64,000 nt of DNA, taken from NCBI GenBank assembly GCA_021734745.1, contig JAIPIK010000001.1:1-64000 (forward strand). Direction: 5' to 3'. The notes under the pieces were generated by a model that made no database searches, had not been told where the DNA came from, and saw nothing but the letters and a program-made list of their open reading frames with translations. This DNA comes from Candidatus Altimarinota bacterium. Its GTDB lineage: Bacteria > Patescibacteriota > Minisyncoccia > Phycocordibacterales > UBA5272. Shown in pieces: positions 24,180 to 33,046 of the stretch. The position numbers were made by a program, and so were the translations under genes. The first letter of the stretch is position 1. Every line of letters begins with the position of its first letter.

Positions 24180-25481
24180 ATGGTATCAAAAATTCTACTT
24201 GGTGTTGGTTTGTTTGCATCACTTTTCGCGATGCTTATTTTTTCAGGTAAGTTAGACATAGGAAACAAAAAGGATACACCTCAAGGTGAGGTTGTTATGT
24301 GGGGGACACTTCCAGAAAGTCCAATGAATGCAATAGTCCAAGAATTTAACCCACAAGCTAAGACATATCGAGTTGTTTATAAAGAGGTTAGGGAAGAAGT
24401 TTTTAATCAAAAGTTACTAGAGGCACTTGCTAACGGAACAGGTCCTGACTTGATAATGGCACCATATCAAATAATTCTTTCAGAAGCATCTCGTATTTAT
24501 ACTATTCCACTCGCTTCTCTTGGTGAAAAACAATTCAAAGATAGTTATGTTAGTGGTGCTTCAATATTTTTTAGTCCGAGTGGGGCTATAGCACTTCCAG
24601 TTTCTATTGAACCAATGGTTCTTTTTTATAATCGTACACTTTTCTCAAAGCATGGAGTTATCAATCCTCCGGCATATTGGGATGAGGTAACTACTGTGGT
24701 TCCTAAGCTTACACTTAAGAATAACAGAGGGCAGTTTATTGAGTCAGGTATAGCATTAGGTGCGCCGAATACCCCATATGCGAAAGATATAATCATGGCA
24801 ATTGTTGGACAGCTTGGACAGATACCAGTGTTATCTCAAAGTAATCAAATGGGTGAAGTATATATGAGCGTTATAGCTAATGAGCCACTCTTAGAAGGTG
24901 GAGACATTTTCCCACTTACTTCAGTTGTAAGGTTTTTTTCACAGTTTGCTGATGCATCACAAGATACCTATTCTTGGAATGAGTTTATGGGCAAGGCCGA
25001 CGATTTTTTTGTAGCAGAAAAACTTGCAATGTATATCGGATATTCTGGTGAATTAACAACTCTACGTGAGCGTAATCCGAGAGCAGAAATTGAAATGACA
25101 GGATTTCCTCAGACAAGAGGACAGAATACATTTACTACCGGTATGCGCATGTACGGCATAGCAACTTTAAAAAGTTCAAAGAACCCAAGTGTAGCTTTTG
25201 CAGTTGAAGGGCAATTCGCAGGAAGTGGTATATCTCCGTCAATTGCCGCAATAGTTGGAGGTGTTCCAGCCTTCAGGGGGTATGCCACAACACCGGGGTT
25301 AAGTTCTGTTATTTCAGGTAGTATGTTAGTAGCTCGTGGTTGGTATGATAGTTTTTATAATCAATCAACAGCTTATACATCTGCAATGATTTCCGATATT
25401 TTAAATAACAGACAAGGAGTATCAGATGCCACATCTATTTTCGTGTCTAGACTTCAAGATTTGTACACACCACTAAAGTAA
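24180..25481 (+). CDS. extracellular solute-binding protein (family 1)
   Basis: 433 residues with an N-terminal membrane anchor/uncleaved signal (~3-21) and the periplasmic-binding-protein fold: VVMWGTLPESPMNAIVQEFN, GPDLIMAP, and LPVSIEPMVLFYNRTLF, as in sugar-binding ABC proteins. TATACT (24165-24170) ends 9 bases before the ATG. No permease or ATPase gene is adjacent; it is followed directly by the pilin-like cluster, so it may act as a surface adhesin or serve a transporter encoded elsewhere. Confidence 0.85.
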   Translation: MVSKILLGVGLFASLFAMLIFSGKLDIGNKKDTPQGEVVMWGTLPESPMNAIVQEFNPQAKTYRVVYKEVREEVFNQKLLEALANGTGPDLIMAPYQIILSEASRIYTIPLASLGEKQFKDSYVSGASIFFSPSGAIALPVSIEPMVLFYNRTLFSKHGVINPPAYWDEVTTVVPKLTLKNNRGQFIESGIALGAPNTPYAKDIIMAIVGQLGQIPVLSQSNQMGEVYMSVIANEPLLEGGDIFPLTSVVRFFSQFADASQDTYSWNEFMGKADDFFVAEKLAMYIGYSGELTTLRERNPRAEIEMTGFPQTRGQNTFTTGMRMYGIATLKSSKNPSVAFAVEGQFAGSGISPSIAAIVGGVPAFRGYATTPGLSSVISGSMLVARGWYDSFYNQSTAYTSAMISDILNNRQGVSDATSIFVSRLQDLYTPLK

Positions 25482-25593
25482 CAAGTTAGGAAAGTTGGTT
25501 GTTAGGGTTAGTGGTTAAAATTTGGATAACGAATAATACCATAACTAATAACATCTAGTTTCTGACAAATATCCCTGTTATACTATTTAAAAT

Positions 25594-26811
25594 ATGAAAC
25601 GTCATTATCTTCTAACATTTATTATCGCTAGTTTTTTAATAGTTGTAGCATTTCATGGAGTAAATGTTCAAGCGGCAGTATCTGGTGATGAATTGTGTGG
25701 AGGGTCAAAAGTGCAGATTGTTGATGGGAAAATAGTAAGTGGTGCGTGTGGTATTAATGATATTGTAACGATATTCAAAGGAATTTTCAGTACTATTATT
25801 GCAATAGGGCTTCCTCTTTTAGTGATTTTTATTATGTATAGATTTCTATATGCTTGGTATCAGCTTCAACAAGGGAACGCTAATGCATATAAAGACGCCA
25901 TAGGTAAAGTTACACAAGCAATAATTGGATTTATAATAATAGTCGCATTATTCGGTGGAATATTATTTGCGATGCTTAAATTTGTGGGGGTAAGAAATGA
26001 TGCTGAATTTAACCCGTTATTACTTCTAAAGAAGTTATCTGTAGAAATAATCCCGCATGCTTATGCAGCACCTGTTCCAAAAAATTCCTGCCCAGCAAAA
26101 CCCGAAGGACTGCCTTGTATAACAGATGATAATAAGGCCGGTTTTTGTACTGGTCCTTCACAGTGTAGTTTATTAATTACAACTGGAGGGCAAGTTCCTA
26201 AAGGTAATTGTGGGGGTAATTACGGTACAGGAGCTTCTTGTTTAACAGATGATAATGAAAATGGTGCCTGTTACACAAATTATTGTGTAAAATTATTACC
26301 AGAATTACCAGATCCAGTTGCTACACCAGCACCTGCGGTTGCACCAACTTCAGCACCAGCTCCAACCCCAACAGATACAACACTCCCGAATCCGCTAGGA
26401 GTTGATAGTCTGTATGATTTTATTTTATCTGCACTTAGTTTAATTATGAAGTTCTTTATTTATCCAGGTCTAATTGCAATGTGGGTATGGTCTGGGTTTA
26501 ATTATGTGTTAGCGCAAGGTGCACCGGAAAAGTTATCGAAGACTCATAACTTACTGATGTGGGCAGTTATTTCAACATTAGTTGTTTTCGTTGCTCAGGG
26601 ATTCCTTATAGCAGTTCGTGGCTCGGTGGAGAAAATAGTTCCGTCAAGTTCAGTAGTTACTACTCCGTCTGCAACCAGTGGGTCAGCACAAAATGGTGGT
26701 TTGTATGACACGAATCAAGGTATCGGGACAATATGTTATTCAGATTCTAATTGTGGTGCTGGACTTAAATGTGATTTTAATAGCAGGGGAGACAAAGGTA
26801 CTTGTCAGTAA
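25594..26811 (+). CDS. double VirB2-like membrane protein with Cys-rich linker
   Basis: 405 residues. A signal peptide (~1-27) is followed by a first two-helix pilin-like unit (~45-130), a Cys-rich region with two similar blocks (GLPCITDDNKAGFC and ASCLTDDNENGACY), an Ala/Pro/Thr-rich linker (~235-265), a second two-helix unit (~275-345) and a short Cys-rich tail (CYSDSNCGAGLKC) like that of the gene at 27368. It resembles TrbC/VirB2-type pilins or minor T4SS components of CPR genomes. TATACT ends 9 bases before the ATG. Confidence 0.7.
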   Translation: MKRHYLLTFIIASFLIVVAFHGVNVQAAVSGDELCGGSKVQIVDGKIVSGACGINDIVTIFKGIFSTIIAIGLPLLVIFIMYRFLYAWYQLQQGNANAYKDAIGKVTQAIIGFIIIVALFGGILFAMLKFVGVRNDAEFNPLLLLKKLSVEIIPHAYAAPVPKNSCPAKPEGLPCITDDNKAGFCTGPSQCSLLITTGGQVPKGNCGGNYGTGASCLTDDNENGACYTNYCVKLLPELPDPVATPAPAVAPTSAPAPTPTDTTLPNPLGVDSLYDFILSALSLIMKFFIYPGLIAMWVWSGFNYVLAQGAPEKLSKTHNLLMWAVISTLVVFVAQGFLIAVRGSVEKIVPSSSVVTTPSATSGSAQNGGLYDTNQGIGTICYSDSNCGAGLKCDFNSRGDKGTCQ

Positions 26812-26878
26812 ATATTAATTAATGAAGCAGTGCGTTGCTTTTTTTGAGTAATACGTTGTACACTTTATAGTATTGAAT

Positions 26879-27268
26879 ATGAAAAAATTATCTTTTTTAA
26901 AAATCAGTATCATACTAACTGTTATTTTATCTCCCGTGTATGTATTTTCTGCTACAGGAGCTAGAGAGGGAGCAGAAACCTTTGCGTCACTTGTTAGTTT
27001 GTTCACAAACAGTGTAATGAGTGCCGTAGGAGGTCTTCTTGTTTCTGGAGGAATGCTCGCATTTCTTTATGGGGTAGTTGAATATATTTGGGCAAGGAGA
27101 AACGGTGACTCAAAAGGATTAGAAGATGGAAATAGATTTATGGCTTGGGGATTAATTGGGCTTTTCATTATGTTTTCTGTTTATGGAATTATAAAACTAG
27201 GACAAGGTATACTTTTCGGCAATAAAGATGTAACAACAATTAGCATCCCAAACATTAAATTGAAGTAA
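26879..27268 (+). CDS. VirB2-like pilin (class B)
   Basis: 129 residues: signal peptide (~1-23), then two membrane helices (~45-67 and ~85-105) separated by a basic loop ARRNGDSKG, and a polar tail. Near-identical in plan to the next gene (YGVVEYIWARRNGD against YGIVEYIWAKRNGD; SVYGIIKLGQGILF in both). TATAGT ends 7 bases before the ATG. Probably a secreted or membrane-stored filament subunit. Confidence 0.78.
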   Translation: MKKLSFLKISIILTVILSPVYVFSATGAREGAETFASLVSLFTNSVMSAVGGLLVSGGMLAFLYGVVEYIWARRNGDSKGLEDGNRFMAWGLIGLFIMFSVYGIIKLGQGILFGNKDVTTISIPNIKLK

Positions 27269-27367
27269 AATTTGGAATTAATTAAGTCAGAATCGTGTGC
27301 TGTATTATATTAGTATTCGTTGCTTTCTTAAATAACTATGGTGTACACTATAATTACAAATTTAACT

Positions 27368-27991
27368 ATGAAAAAATCATTTATTTCTAAGGCGATTATT
27401 TTTACAAGTATAGCTATCACCCCTTTAATTACTTTTGCTGAGGGGGGAGTAACAGTAAGAGATGCTATGGTAGGAATAGGTACAACTGCAATACTTATTC
27501 AACTGTTTACATCAACTGTTGTAAAAGCACTCGCTACACTTGCGCTTTCTGTCGCACTACTCGCATTCTTTTACGGTATAGTTGAATATATTTGGGCTAA
27601 GCGTAACGGTGATGCAGGTGGTGTAAAAGGTGGTGGTGATTTTATCAAATGGTCACTCATGGCGCTTTTCGTAATGTTCTCTGTTTATGGAATTATAAAA
27701 TTAGGGCAGGGGATACTTTTCCAAGGTAAAGATGTTACAAAAATAGATATTCCGAGTTTCAATTTTGGTCCGAGTGGGTCATCTAATACAAATAGTGGAC
27801 TACCTTCTGCTCCATCATCACCCGGTGCAACAAATAGTGGTGTACCAGCTCAGTCTACTCCAGGAGCAACAAATAGTGGTACACCAAGTAGCGCACCATT
27901 TGGAGCAGGGGCAGATTGTGTTACAGATGGTGAGTGTAATAATGGTCTAACTTGTTACAATTATAAATGTCAGATGGTTCCAGTTCCGTAG
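27368..27991 (+). CDS. VirB2-like pilin with Ser/Pro tail and Cys-rich end (class B)
   Basis: 207 residues: signal peptide (~1-24), two membrane helices homologous to the gene at 26879, then a low-complexity tail with repeats of PGATNSGxPxxS (three degenerate copies) and a C-terminal CVTDGECNNGLTCYNYKC. I start at the ATG at 27368; the frame opens 30 bases earlier but that spans the TATAAT box (~27349). The Cys-rich ending matches those of the gene at 25594, suggesting a disulfide-bonded surface module. Confidence 0.78.
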   Translation: MKKSFISKAIIFTSIAITPLITFAEGGVTVRDAMVGIGTTAILIQLFTSTVVKALATLALSVALLAFFYGIVEYIWAKRNGDAGGVKGGGDFIKWSLMALFVMFSVYGIIKLGQGILFQGKDVTKIDIPSFNFGPSGSSNTNSGLPSAPSSPGATNSGVPAQSTPGATNSGTPSSAPFGAGADCVTDGECNNGLTCYNYKCQMVPVP

Positions 27992-28038
27992 TATTAATAT
28001 AATCAAAATACGTCTTTAAAAGAGCGTGTTTTATTAAT

Positions 28039-28067
28039 TTGACAAACATATTAAACTAATGTAGTGT
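28039..28067 (+). promoter_or_regulatory. promoter TTGACA-N17-TAGTGT
   Basis: TTGACA (28039-28044), 17 bp, TAGTGT (28062-28067), 54 bases before the GTG start. Same plan as 18206-18234. Confidence 0.6.
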
Positions 28068-28121
28068 GTAGAAAGATGTTGTTTTAGTTAACATATTTCT
28101 AATTCTTTGGAGGTATACACC

Positions 28122-28994
28122 GTGGAAAAAGGACAAAAGCAGGGACCAGATTCTTCTGCCGAGGATATTGCATTATCAAGGGCTCAAAAGGAATTAGGTA
28201 GAATTTTCAATATTCCTAAAGCCAGTGCATCAGATTCATCAGCATCAGAACCGGTAAAACCAAAATCAACACCAACTGAAAATAACTTACCTAAGTCATC
28301 GCCAACTACAGACGATGGAAAAGGTGGTGGTGGTAATGGTAACTCAGGAAAAGGTGGAGGTGGATCAGGTGGTGGAAATGGTGATGGATTTTTCAGTCAT
28401 GAAAAATGGAAAAATCCAAGATTCGTTGTTTCAGCCATTGTTTCAATTATCGGAGTGATAAGTCTGTTTGTAATTGCAGTCAGGACAAATCATGAAAAGA
28501 AAGAGGATTCTTCACAGGCATATTCACAGCAGAAAATATCTGAGGCTACACACGCAAGCCCTCCTGGCTGGACTCCAGCACCAGTTGTAACAAGTGGTCA
28601 TGTTGACCAAATGTCACAACAGGTGAATTCTCCAGTTAAAAAACCAAGAACAGTTATCTATGCAAAGATGTATGATTGCTCAACAGATGAGAAGAGGATA
28701 GATTTTTATTCTCAGAAAATTTTTCAATATCTGGAGGGTGATTCACAGTCGATGCATGTTGGATCTGGCTGTGTGCTAACCAAAGTATCAGGAAACATAA
28801 CCAAATTAAATGGTCAGAAATACCGACTTTCTGTTTTGGACAATGATCCACAAAAACCGAATCATTTTTACAATTGTGGAGATATGGGTGGCAGTCATGA
28901 TCAAACAAGTGATTGCTTAAGTTTCGTAAACCAACACTCCGGACGTGAGATGCGTATAAGCGTATTAAACGGCGGCTTTGTAAATTTGAACTAA
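28122..28994 (+). CDS. single-pass membrane protein with Gly-rich linker, Shine-Dalgarno start
   Basis: 290 residues from a GTG start set by GGAGG at 28109-28113. A polar N-terminal ~65 residues, a Gly/Asn/Lys-rich stretch (~72-92), one membrane helix (~105-127, VVSAIVSIIGVISLFVIAV) and a ~165-residue outer domain with four cysteines. Not recognised. Forms an operon with the next gene. The promoter and ribosome site put it in the orphan class described in the findings. Confidence 0.75.
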   Translation: MEKGQKQGPDSSAEDIALSRAQKELGRIFNIPKASASDSSASEPVKPKSTPTENNLPKSSPTTDDGKGGGGNGNSGKGGGGSGGGNGDGFFSHEKWKNPRFVVSAIVSIIGVISLFVIAVRTNHEKKEDSSQAYSQQKISEATHASPPGWTPAPVVTSGHVDQMSQQVNSPVKKPRTVIYAKMYDCSTDEKRIDFYSQKIFQYLEGDSQSMHVGSGCVLTKVSGNITKLNGQKYRLSVLDNDPQKPNHFYNCGDMGGSHDQTSDCLSFVNQHSGREMRISVLNGGFVNLN

Positions 28995-29015
28995 TCTCAC
29001 TTAAAGGAGAGTGTC

Positions 29016-29261
29016 ATGAGTGATGCGAAAAAAGAAGGTAGTGGTCCACCATCTCCAGGAAAGTTGTTTGCGTATTTTGTGGTTGTGGGGATTGGTCTTG
29101 TAATCTTAAGAATGGGAGCAGAATCACTATTTGAGATGAGTCGAAGTATTAGTATGAGCTTCGACATGTTGACAAAGCCGATTCTGGTCATCATTGTCAT
29201 ATTAGGCCTTCTCGGAATGTTTAGTTCTGATAAAGGGTCTGGTAAAGAAGATAAGCATTAA
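29016..29261 (+). CDS. two-helix membrane protein, Shine-Dalgarno start
   Basis: 81 residues with two membrane helices (~17-35 and ~52-70) and polar ends; not recognised. GGAG precedes the ATG by 7 bases. It follows the gene at 28122 by 21 bases and shares its terminator. Size and helix count resemble the VirB2-like proteins around it, but the loop motifs differ. Confidence 0.7.
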   Translation: MSDAKKEGSGPPSPGKLFAYFVVVGIGLVILRMGAESLFEMSRSISMSFDMLTKPILVIIVILGLLGMFSSDKGSGKEDKH

Positions 29262-29311
29262 TCAGCCGGAGAAAACCGTATAAAACCGTAGTCATACGCA
29301 ACTGACACTAT

Positions 29312-29373
29312 AAGAGAGGTTTTCCTCTCGCACATTGCCTTATCGCGATGCCGCGAGTAAGGAAGCCTCTCTT
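29312..29373 (+). terminator. branched intrinsic terminator
   Basis: Outer stem AAGAGAGG (29312-29319) with CCTCTCTT (29366-29373) then T-run; inside it a second stem (CCTTA-CGCG with CGCG-TAAGG, ~29338-29362). Confidence 0.8.
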
Positions 29374-29383
29374 TTTTCTTGCT

Positions 29384-29418
29384 CAGATATTAGATTTTGG
29401 ACTTTAGATTTTAAATAA
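29384..29418 (+). repeat. heptamer array, TAGATTT type
   Basis: CAGATAT, TAGATTT, TGGACTT, TAGATTT, TAAATAA in 7-bp register, directly after the terminator. Confidence 0.65.
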
Positions 29419-29466
29419 ACTCATAAATGTACACACATAATAAATGCAAAGCACATCTACTGTATT

Positions 29467-29501
29467 ATCTAAATTCTAGAATCTAATCTCTATAATCTGC
29501 C
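29467..29501 (+). repeat. heptamer array, ATCTAAN type (inverse of the preceding array)
   Basis: ATCTAAA, TTCTAGA, ATCTAAT, CTCTATA, ATCTGCC in 7-bp register. Its units are the reverse complement of those at 29384; the 48 bases between the two arrays hold no gene. Confidence 0.65.
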
Positions 29502-29571
29502 CAGTTGTCCCCAAACGTCCTTGCAAAGTCACTGTGTCGAGGTATACTTAAGTGATAATAACAATATATAT

Positions 29572-29970
29572 ATGAAAAAGGCTTTATCTTTAATTTCGTT
29601 AGTAGTTGGTAGTGTAATGATTTCTTCTGCGCAAACAATTAATATCGGTACAACTGCATCAGTTGGACAGGTCAACGGTGGTCCAATTCTTCAGCTTTTA
29701 GCTCTTGCACAAACAATTGTTTCAAGATTGGTTCCATTTGCAGTTGGGGTTGCTGTTATTGCATTCTTTTGGTATTTAATTAAATTTATTATGCAAGGGG
29801 GTGAAAGTGGTGAGCAGAAGAGTGTTTCTCTTAAAGGTATGGGTTATTCTATACTTGCAATCTTCGTAATGGTTTCTATTTGGGGGATTATCGGTGCATT
29901 AGGTGGAATGTTAGGTGTTGGCCAAGGTGGGTCTGTTCCAATTCCAGGTGTTCCAGTTCCAACAAATTAA
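29572..29970 (+). CDS. VirB2-like pilin (class A)
   Basis: 132 residues: signal peptide (~1-21, ending SSA-Q), then LLALAQTIVSRLVPF leading into two membrane helices around the loop MQGGESGEQKSVSLKG, and a short Pro-rich tail. Very similar to the genes at 30055 and 32372. The frame opens at 29521 but the ATG at 29572 places the signal peptide properly, after a TATACT at ~29544. Probably a filament or T4SS-type subunit. Confidence 0.78.
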   Translation: MKKALSLISLVVGSVMISSAQTINIGTTASVGQVNGGPILQLLALAQTIVSRLVPFAVGVAVIAFFWYLIKFIMQGGESGEQKSVSLKGMGYSILAIFVMVSIWGIIGALGGMLGVGQGGSVPIPGVPVPTN

Positions 29971-30054
29971 TCAATATATATTAGAAAAAATCTCACACAA
30001 AGTGAGATTTTTTCTTTGCAAAGGCAAGAAATACTATTATACTTAAAATAATAT

Positions 30055-30516
30055 ATGAAAAAAATAATAATCAGTACATTTCTTATAATCGTTAGTAGTA
30101 GTATGTTTGCTGCGGCACAGTTAAATGTTGGTGGAACAATAGGAGGCGTTCCCGTTAGTGTTAGTACTGGAAATGGTGGAGTTATAAATATTGGTAGTGG
30201 TGCACAAGGTATGATGGGTGCTGGTGGAAGTCCAATTCTTAGACTACTTGGTCTTGCACAGACAGTAGTTTCAAGATTGGTACCATTTATGATTGGTGTT
30301 GCTGTGATAGCTTTCTTCTGGTTCCTTATTCAATATATTTGGAAAGGTGATGAAAGTGCAGGAAAACGTCAGGAAGGACTAAAAGGAATGGGGTATTCAC
30401 TACTTGCACTTTTTGTTATGGTTTCTGTATGGGGAATAATTGCTGTAATGTCATCTATTCTTGGTGTTGGTGTAGGCGGAGGGCTACCGCCACTTGAGAT
30501 GCCGGCAATGAAATAA
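30055..30516 (+). CDS. VirB2-like pilin (class A)
   Basis: 153 residues: signal peptide (~1-22), a Gly-rich segment (~25-60), then LLGLAQTVVSRLVPFMIG and two membrane helices separated by WKGDESAGKRQEGLKGMGYS. Class A features match the genes at 29572 and 32372. TATACT (30038-30043) precedes the ATG by 11 bases; a terminator-like hairpin lies just upstream (~29984-30014, AAAAAATCTCAC/GTGAGATTTTTT). Confidence 0.78.
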   Translation: MKKIIISTFLIIVSSSMFAAAQLNVGGTIGGVPVSVSTGNGGVINIGSGAQGMMGAGGSPILRLLGLAQTVVSRLVPFMIGVAVIAFFWFLIQYIWKGDESAGKRQEGLKGMGYSLLALFVMVSVWGIIAVMSSILGVGVGGGLPPLEMPAMK

Positions 30517-30548
30517 TTATTTTACTAACTTAATTTATACTTATTTAT

Positions 30549-30800
30549 ATGGAAAAGAATGCTGATGTTATTTTAGATAAAATAGTTACTGAAATTTTCA
30601 CCCCGTTATATCAATTGGTTGCAGCTATTGCGCTCCTATACTTTCTTTATGGTGTGGCAAAGTTTATTTATGATGCTAGGAATCCAACTGACAAAAATAC
30701 AGGCAAGCAGCATTTGTTATGGGGAATGGTTGGGTTATTTATTATATTGTCTGTAGGTGGAGTGCTTAGTCTTTTCGGGAGTGTTTTCGGAGAACTGTAG
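30549..30800 (+). CDS. short VirB2-like two-helix protein (class C)
   Basis: 83 residues without a signal peptide: two membrane helices (~20-40 and ~58-78) around KFIYDARNPTDKNTGKQH. It keeps the helix-loop-helix plan of its neighbours but lacks leader and tail. TATACT (30536-30541) ends 7 bases before the ATG. Confidence 0.72.
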   Translation: MEKNADVILDKIVTEIFTPLYQLVAAIALLYFLYGVAKFIYDARNPTDKNTGKQHLLWGMVGLFIILSVGGVLSLFGSVFGEL

Positions 30801-30893
30801 ACTAGTCAGGGGCTTACTTATATTTAGTTCTGATTGTTTAATCTAAAGTTTGATATGCATTACTGCTTGTAACATGTGATATAATCATAAAAT

Positions 30894-32312
30894 ATGAGTA
30901 CAGATGATTCACAATCACGAATGGAAGCAATCGTATCCCTTTGCAAGCGAAGGGGATTTATTTTCCCATCTTCCGAAATTTACGGTGGCTTTTCAGGTGT
31001 TTATGATTATGGACATTATGGAACACTTCTTATAAATAATGTGAAGCAAGCTTGGCAAAAAAACATAGCACAAGAACGTCTTGATGTTGTGTTGCTCGAT
31101 AGTGCTATTTTTATGCATCCAACTGCATGGAAAGCATCAGGTCACGTTGATGGATTCAATGACCCACAAATTGATTGCAAGAAATGTAAGGCACGTTTCC
31201 GAGCAGACCATCTACTTGAAAGTTTTGGTATTAATGCAGACAAACAACCTCTTGAGTTTATTAATCAAGAGTTAGATAAATTACGTGGAGAGAAGAAACT
31301 AGTTTGTGCTTCATGTGGTAGTGCGGACGTTACAGAAGCGAAAGTGTTCTCACTTATGGTGAAGTCCAATCTTGGTTCGCCAACTGATGCGTTAACTGAA
31401 GAGAATGTAGTGTATCTCAGACCTGAAACATGTGGAGGTATTTATTTGGAATACAAAAATACAATTGATTCACTTCACCCAAAACTTCCATTTGGTATTG
31501 CGCAGATTGGTAAAGCTTTTCGAAATGAAATAGTTGCAAAGCAATTCGTTTTTCGTACAAGAGAGTTTGAGCAAATGGAGATGCAATATTTTCATCATTC
31601 ATCACAGACAAAGGAATTGTTTGAACAGTGGCATAAAGACAGATGGGCATTTTATTTAGAATATGGAATTCCTGAGGAGAAATTGAAATGGTATAAACAT
31701 GAAAAGTTGGCCCATTATGCCAGTGAGGCATATGATATAGAATATAACTATGCGATGCTTGGTGGTTTTAAGGAAATGGAAGGAGTTCATGCGAGAGGGG
31801 ATTTTGATTTGACTCAACATGCAAAGTTTTCAGGAACTGATTTATCATATTTTGATGAAGCAACAAAAGAAAGATTCGTTCCACATATTGTTGAAACATC
31901 AGTAGGTGTTGCCCGTATGACATTAGCATTCATTGATAATGCATATACAGAAGAAGTATTACCCGCAACCAAAGAAGGAGAGAGTGGCGAAACAAGAGTT
32001 GTTCTAAAATTCGATAAGCGTTTAGCCCCAATAAAAGTCGCTGTGCTACCACTTTCAAAAAAAGAAGAACTTTCAGTTCCTGCAAAGGAAATTTGGAAAA
32101 CATTATCCAAAAAAATGTTCGTAGAGTATGATGATACTCAATCAATCGGCAAAAGATATCGTAGACAGGATGAAATTGGCACACCATACTGCGTAACAGT
32201 TGATTTCGATACTTTGACCGACAATGCAGTAACTGTGCGTGATAGAGACACTATGGAACAGGTGCGTATTCCCGTTGTTGAGCTTACGTCTTATTTCGAT
32301 AGCTTGTTTTAA
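30894..32312 (+). CDS. glyS: glycyl-tRNA synthetase (alpha2 dimeric type)
   Basis: 472 residues, class II. RRGFIFPSSEIYGGFSGVYDYG at the N-terminus, motif 2 region IGKAFRNEI, motif 3 SVGVARMTLAF, and the anticodon domain from ~375. CxxC pairs (CKKCKARF and CASCG) form a zinc site. This is the single-chain archaeal/eukaryote-like form, not the alpha2-beta2 form. TATAAT (30880-30885) ends 8 bases before the ATG. It interrupts the pilin-like cluster. Confidence 0.95.
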   Translation: MSTDDSQSRMEAIVSLCKRRGFIFPSSEIYGGFSGVYDYGHYGTLLINNVKQAWQKNIAQERLDVVLLDSAIFMHPTAWKASGHVDGFNDPQIDCKKCKARFRADHLLESFGINADKQPLEFINQELDKLRGEKKLVCASCGSADVTEAKVFSLMVKSNLGSPTDALTEENVVYLRPETCGGIYLEYKNTIDSLHPKLPFGIAQIGKAFRNEIVAKQFVFRTREFEQMEMQYFHHSSQTKELFEQWHKDRWAFYLEYGIPEEKLKWYKHEKLAHYASEAYDIEYNYAMLGGFKEMEGVHARGDFDLTQHAKFSGTDLSYFDEATKERFVPHIVETSVGVARMTLAFIDNAYTEEVLPATKEGESGETRVVLKFDKRLAPIKVAVLPLSKKEELSVPAKEIWKTLSKKMFVEYDDTQSIGKRYRRQDEIGTPYCVTVDFDTLTDNAVTVRDRDTMEQVRIPVVELTSYFDSLF

Positions 32313-32371
32313 TATTATGTTTATTAAATCTGTACTTTAGTTTATACTGGTTAAATAATAACAATATAATT

Positions 32372-32752
32372 ATGAAAACTTTTTCACTATCAGCTTTGTT
32401 TTTTGTTGGCACATTTACTAGCGTTTTTGCACAACAAGGTCAAGTAAATGGTTCTTGGTTGCTTTCTATTATTAATTTAGCTCAGACCGTTGTTAACAGT
32501 TTGTCTCCAATATTAATTACAGTTGCACTTCTAGCTTTTTTCTGGTTTCTTATTCAATTCATTTGGAAAGGAGGAGAAAGTCCAAGTGCGCATGCAAATG
32601 GTATGAAAGGTATGGGATACTCAATACTTGCACTTTTTGTTATGGTTTCTATTTGGGGCATTATTCAAGTTTTGCAGAATATATTTGGTGTACCAACAAT
32701 TACTAACCAGCCGGACGTACCAACTCTCCCACCAAGTATGAGAAATCAGTAG
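32372..32752 (+). CDS. VirB2-like pilin (class A)
   Basis: 126 residues: signal peptide (~1-20, ending FAQ), then IINLAQTVVNSLSPILITV and two membrane helices around WKGGESPSAHANGMKGMGYS, with a Pro-rich tail. Class A like 29572 and 30055; separated from them by the short gene at 30549 and glyS. Confidence 0.78.
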   Translation: MKTFSLSALFFVGTFTSVFAQQGQVNGSWLLSIINLAQTVVNSLSPILITVALLAFFWFLIQFIWKGGESPSAHANGMKGMGYSILALFVMVSIWGIIQVLQNIFGVPTITNQPDVPTLPPSMRNQ

Positions 32753-32800
32753 TAATTAATCCTTGATTCCTGCTTCTTTATGTGATAGAATCACATAACT

Positions 32801-32962
32801 ATGTCAAAAGCACAAGACCGTCTCATACAGTTAAAGAATAAGGAAACAGGCGAAGTATACTGGACTTCTAAGAATAAGAAGCTTGTTACTCGTAAAATCG
32901 AACTTAAGAAGTATTCAAAGAAACTTCGTAAGCATATTACTTTCAAGGAAACTAAGAAGTAA
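32801..32962 (+). CDS. rpmG: 50S ribosomal protein bL33 (zinc-free form)
   Basis: A 53-residue basic protein: MSKAQDRLIQLKNKETGEVY, then WTSKNKKLVTRKIELKKY and SKKLRKHITFKETKK. It matches bL33 in length and pattern but has no cysteines, so it is the C-minus form that does not bind zinc. TAGAAT (32786-32791) ends 9 bases before the ATG. Confidence 0.85.
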   Translation: MSKAQDRLIQLKNKETGEVYWTSKNKKLVTRKIELKKYSKKLRKHITFKETKK

Positions 32963-32997
32963 AATAAAAACCTGTGCATTGCACAGGTTTTTATTTT
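32961..32997 (+). terminator. intrinsic terminator of rpmG
   Basis: Perfect 17-bp arms 32961-32977 and 32981-32997, loop ATT. The stem begins inside the stop codon. Confidence 0.9.
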
Positions 32998-33030
32998 ATG
33001 GTTTTACCCGATATAAAATTACGAATTATA

Positions 33031-33039
33031 TGTTAGAAT
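33031..33039 (+). promoter_or_regulatory. extended -10 promoter of the L1-stalk/tRNA-Trp transcript
   Basis: TGTTAGAAT: an extended TG motif plus TAGAAT (33034-33039). The predicted start of transcription is at ~33046, where the stalk helix begins. Confidence 0.55.
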
Positions 33040-33046
33040 AGTCTTT

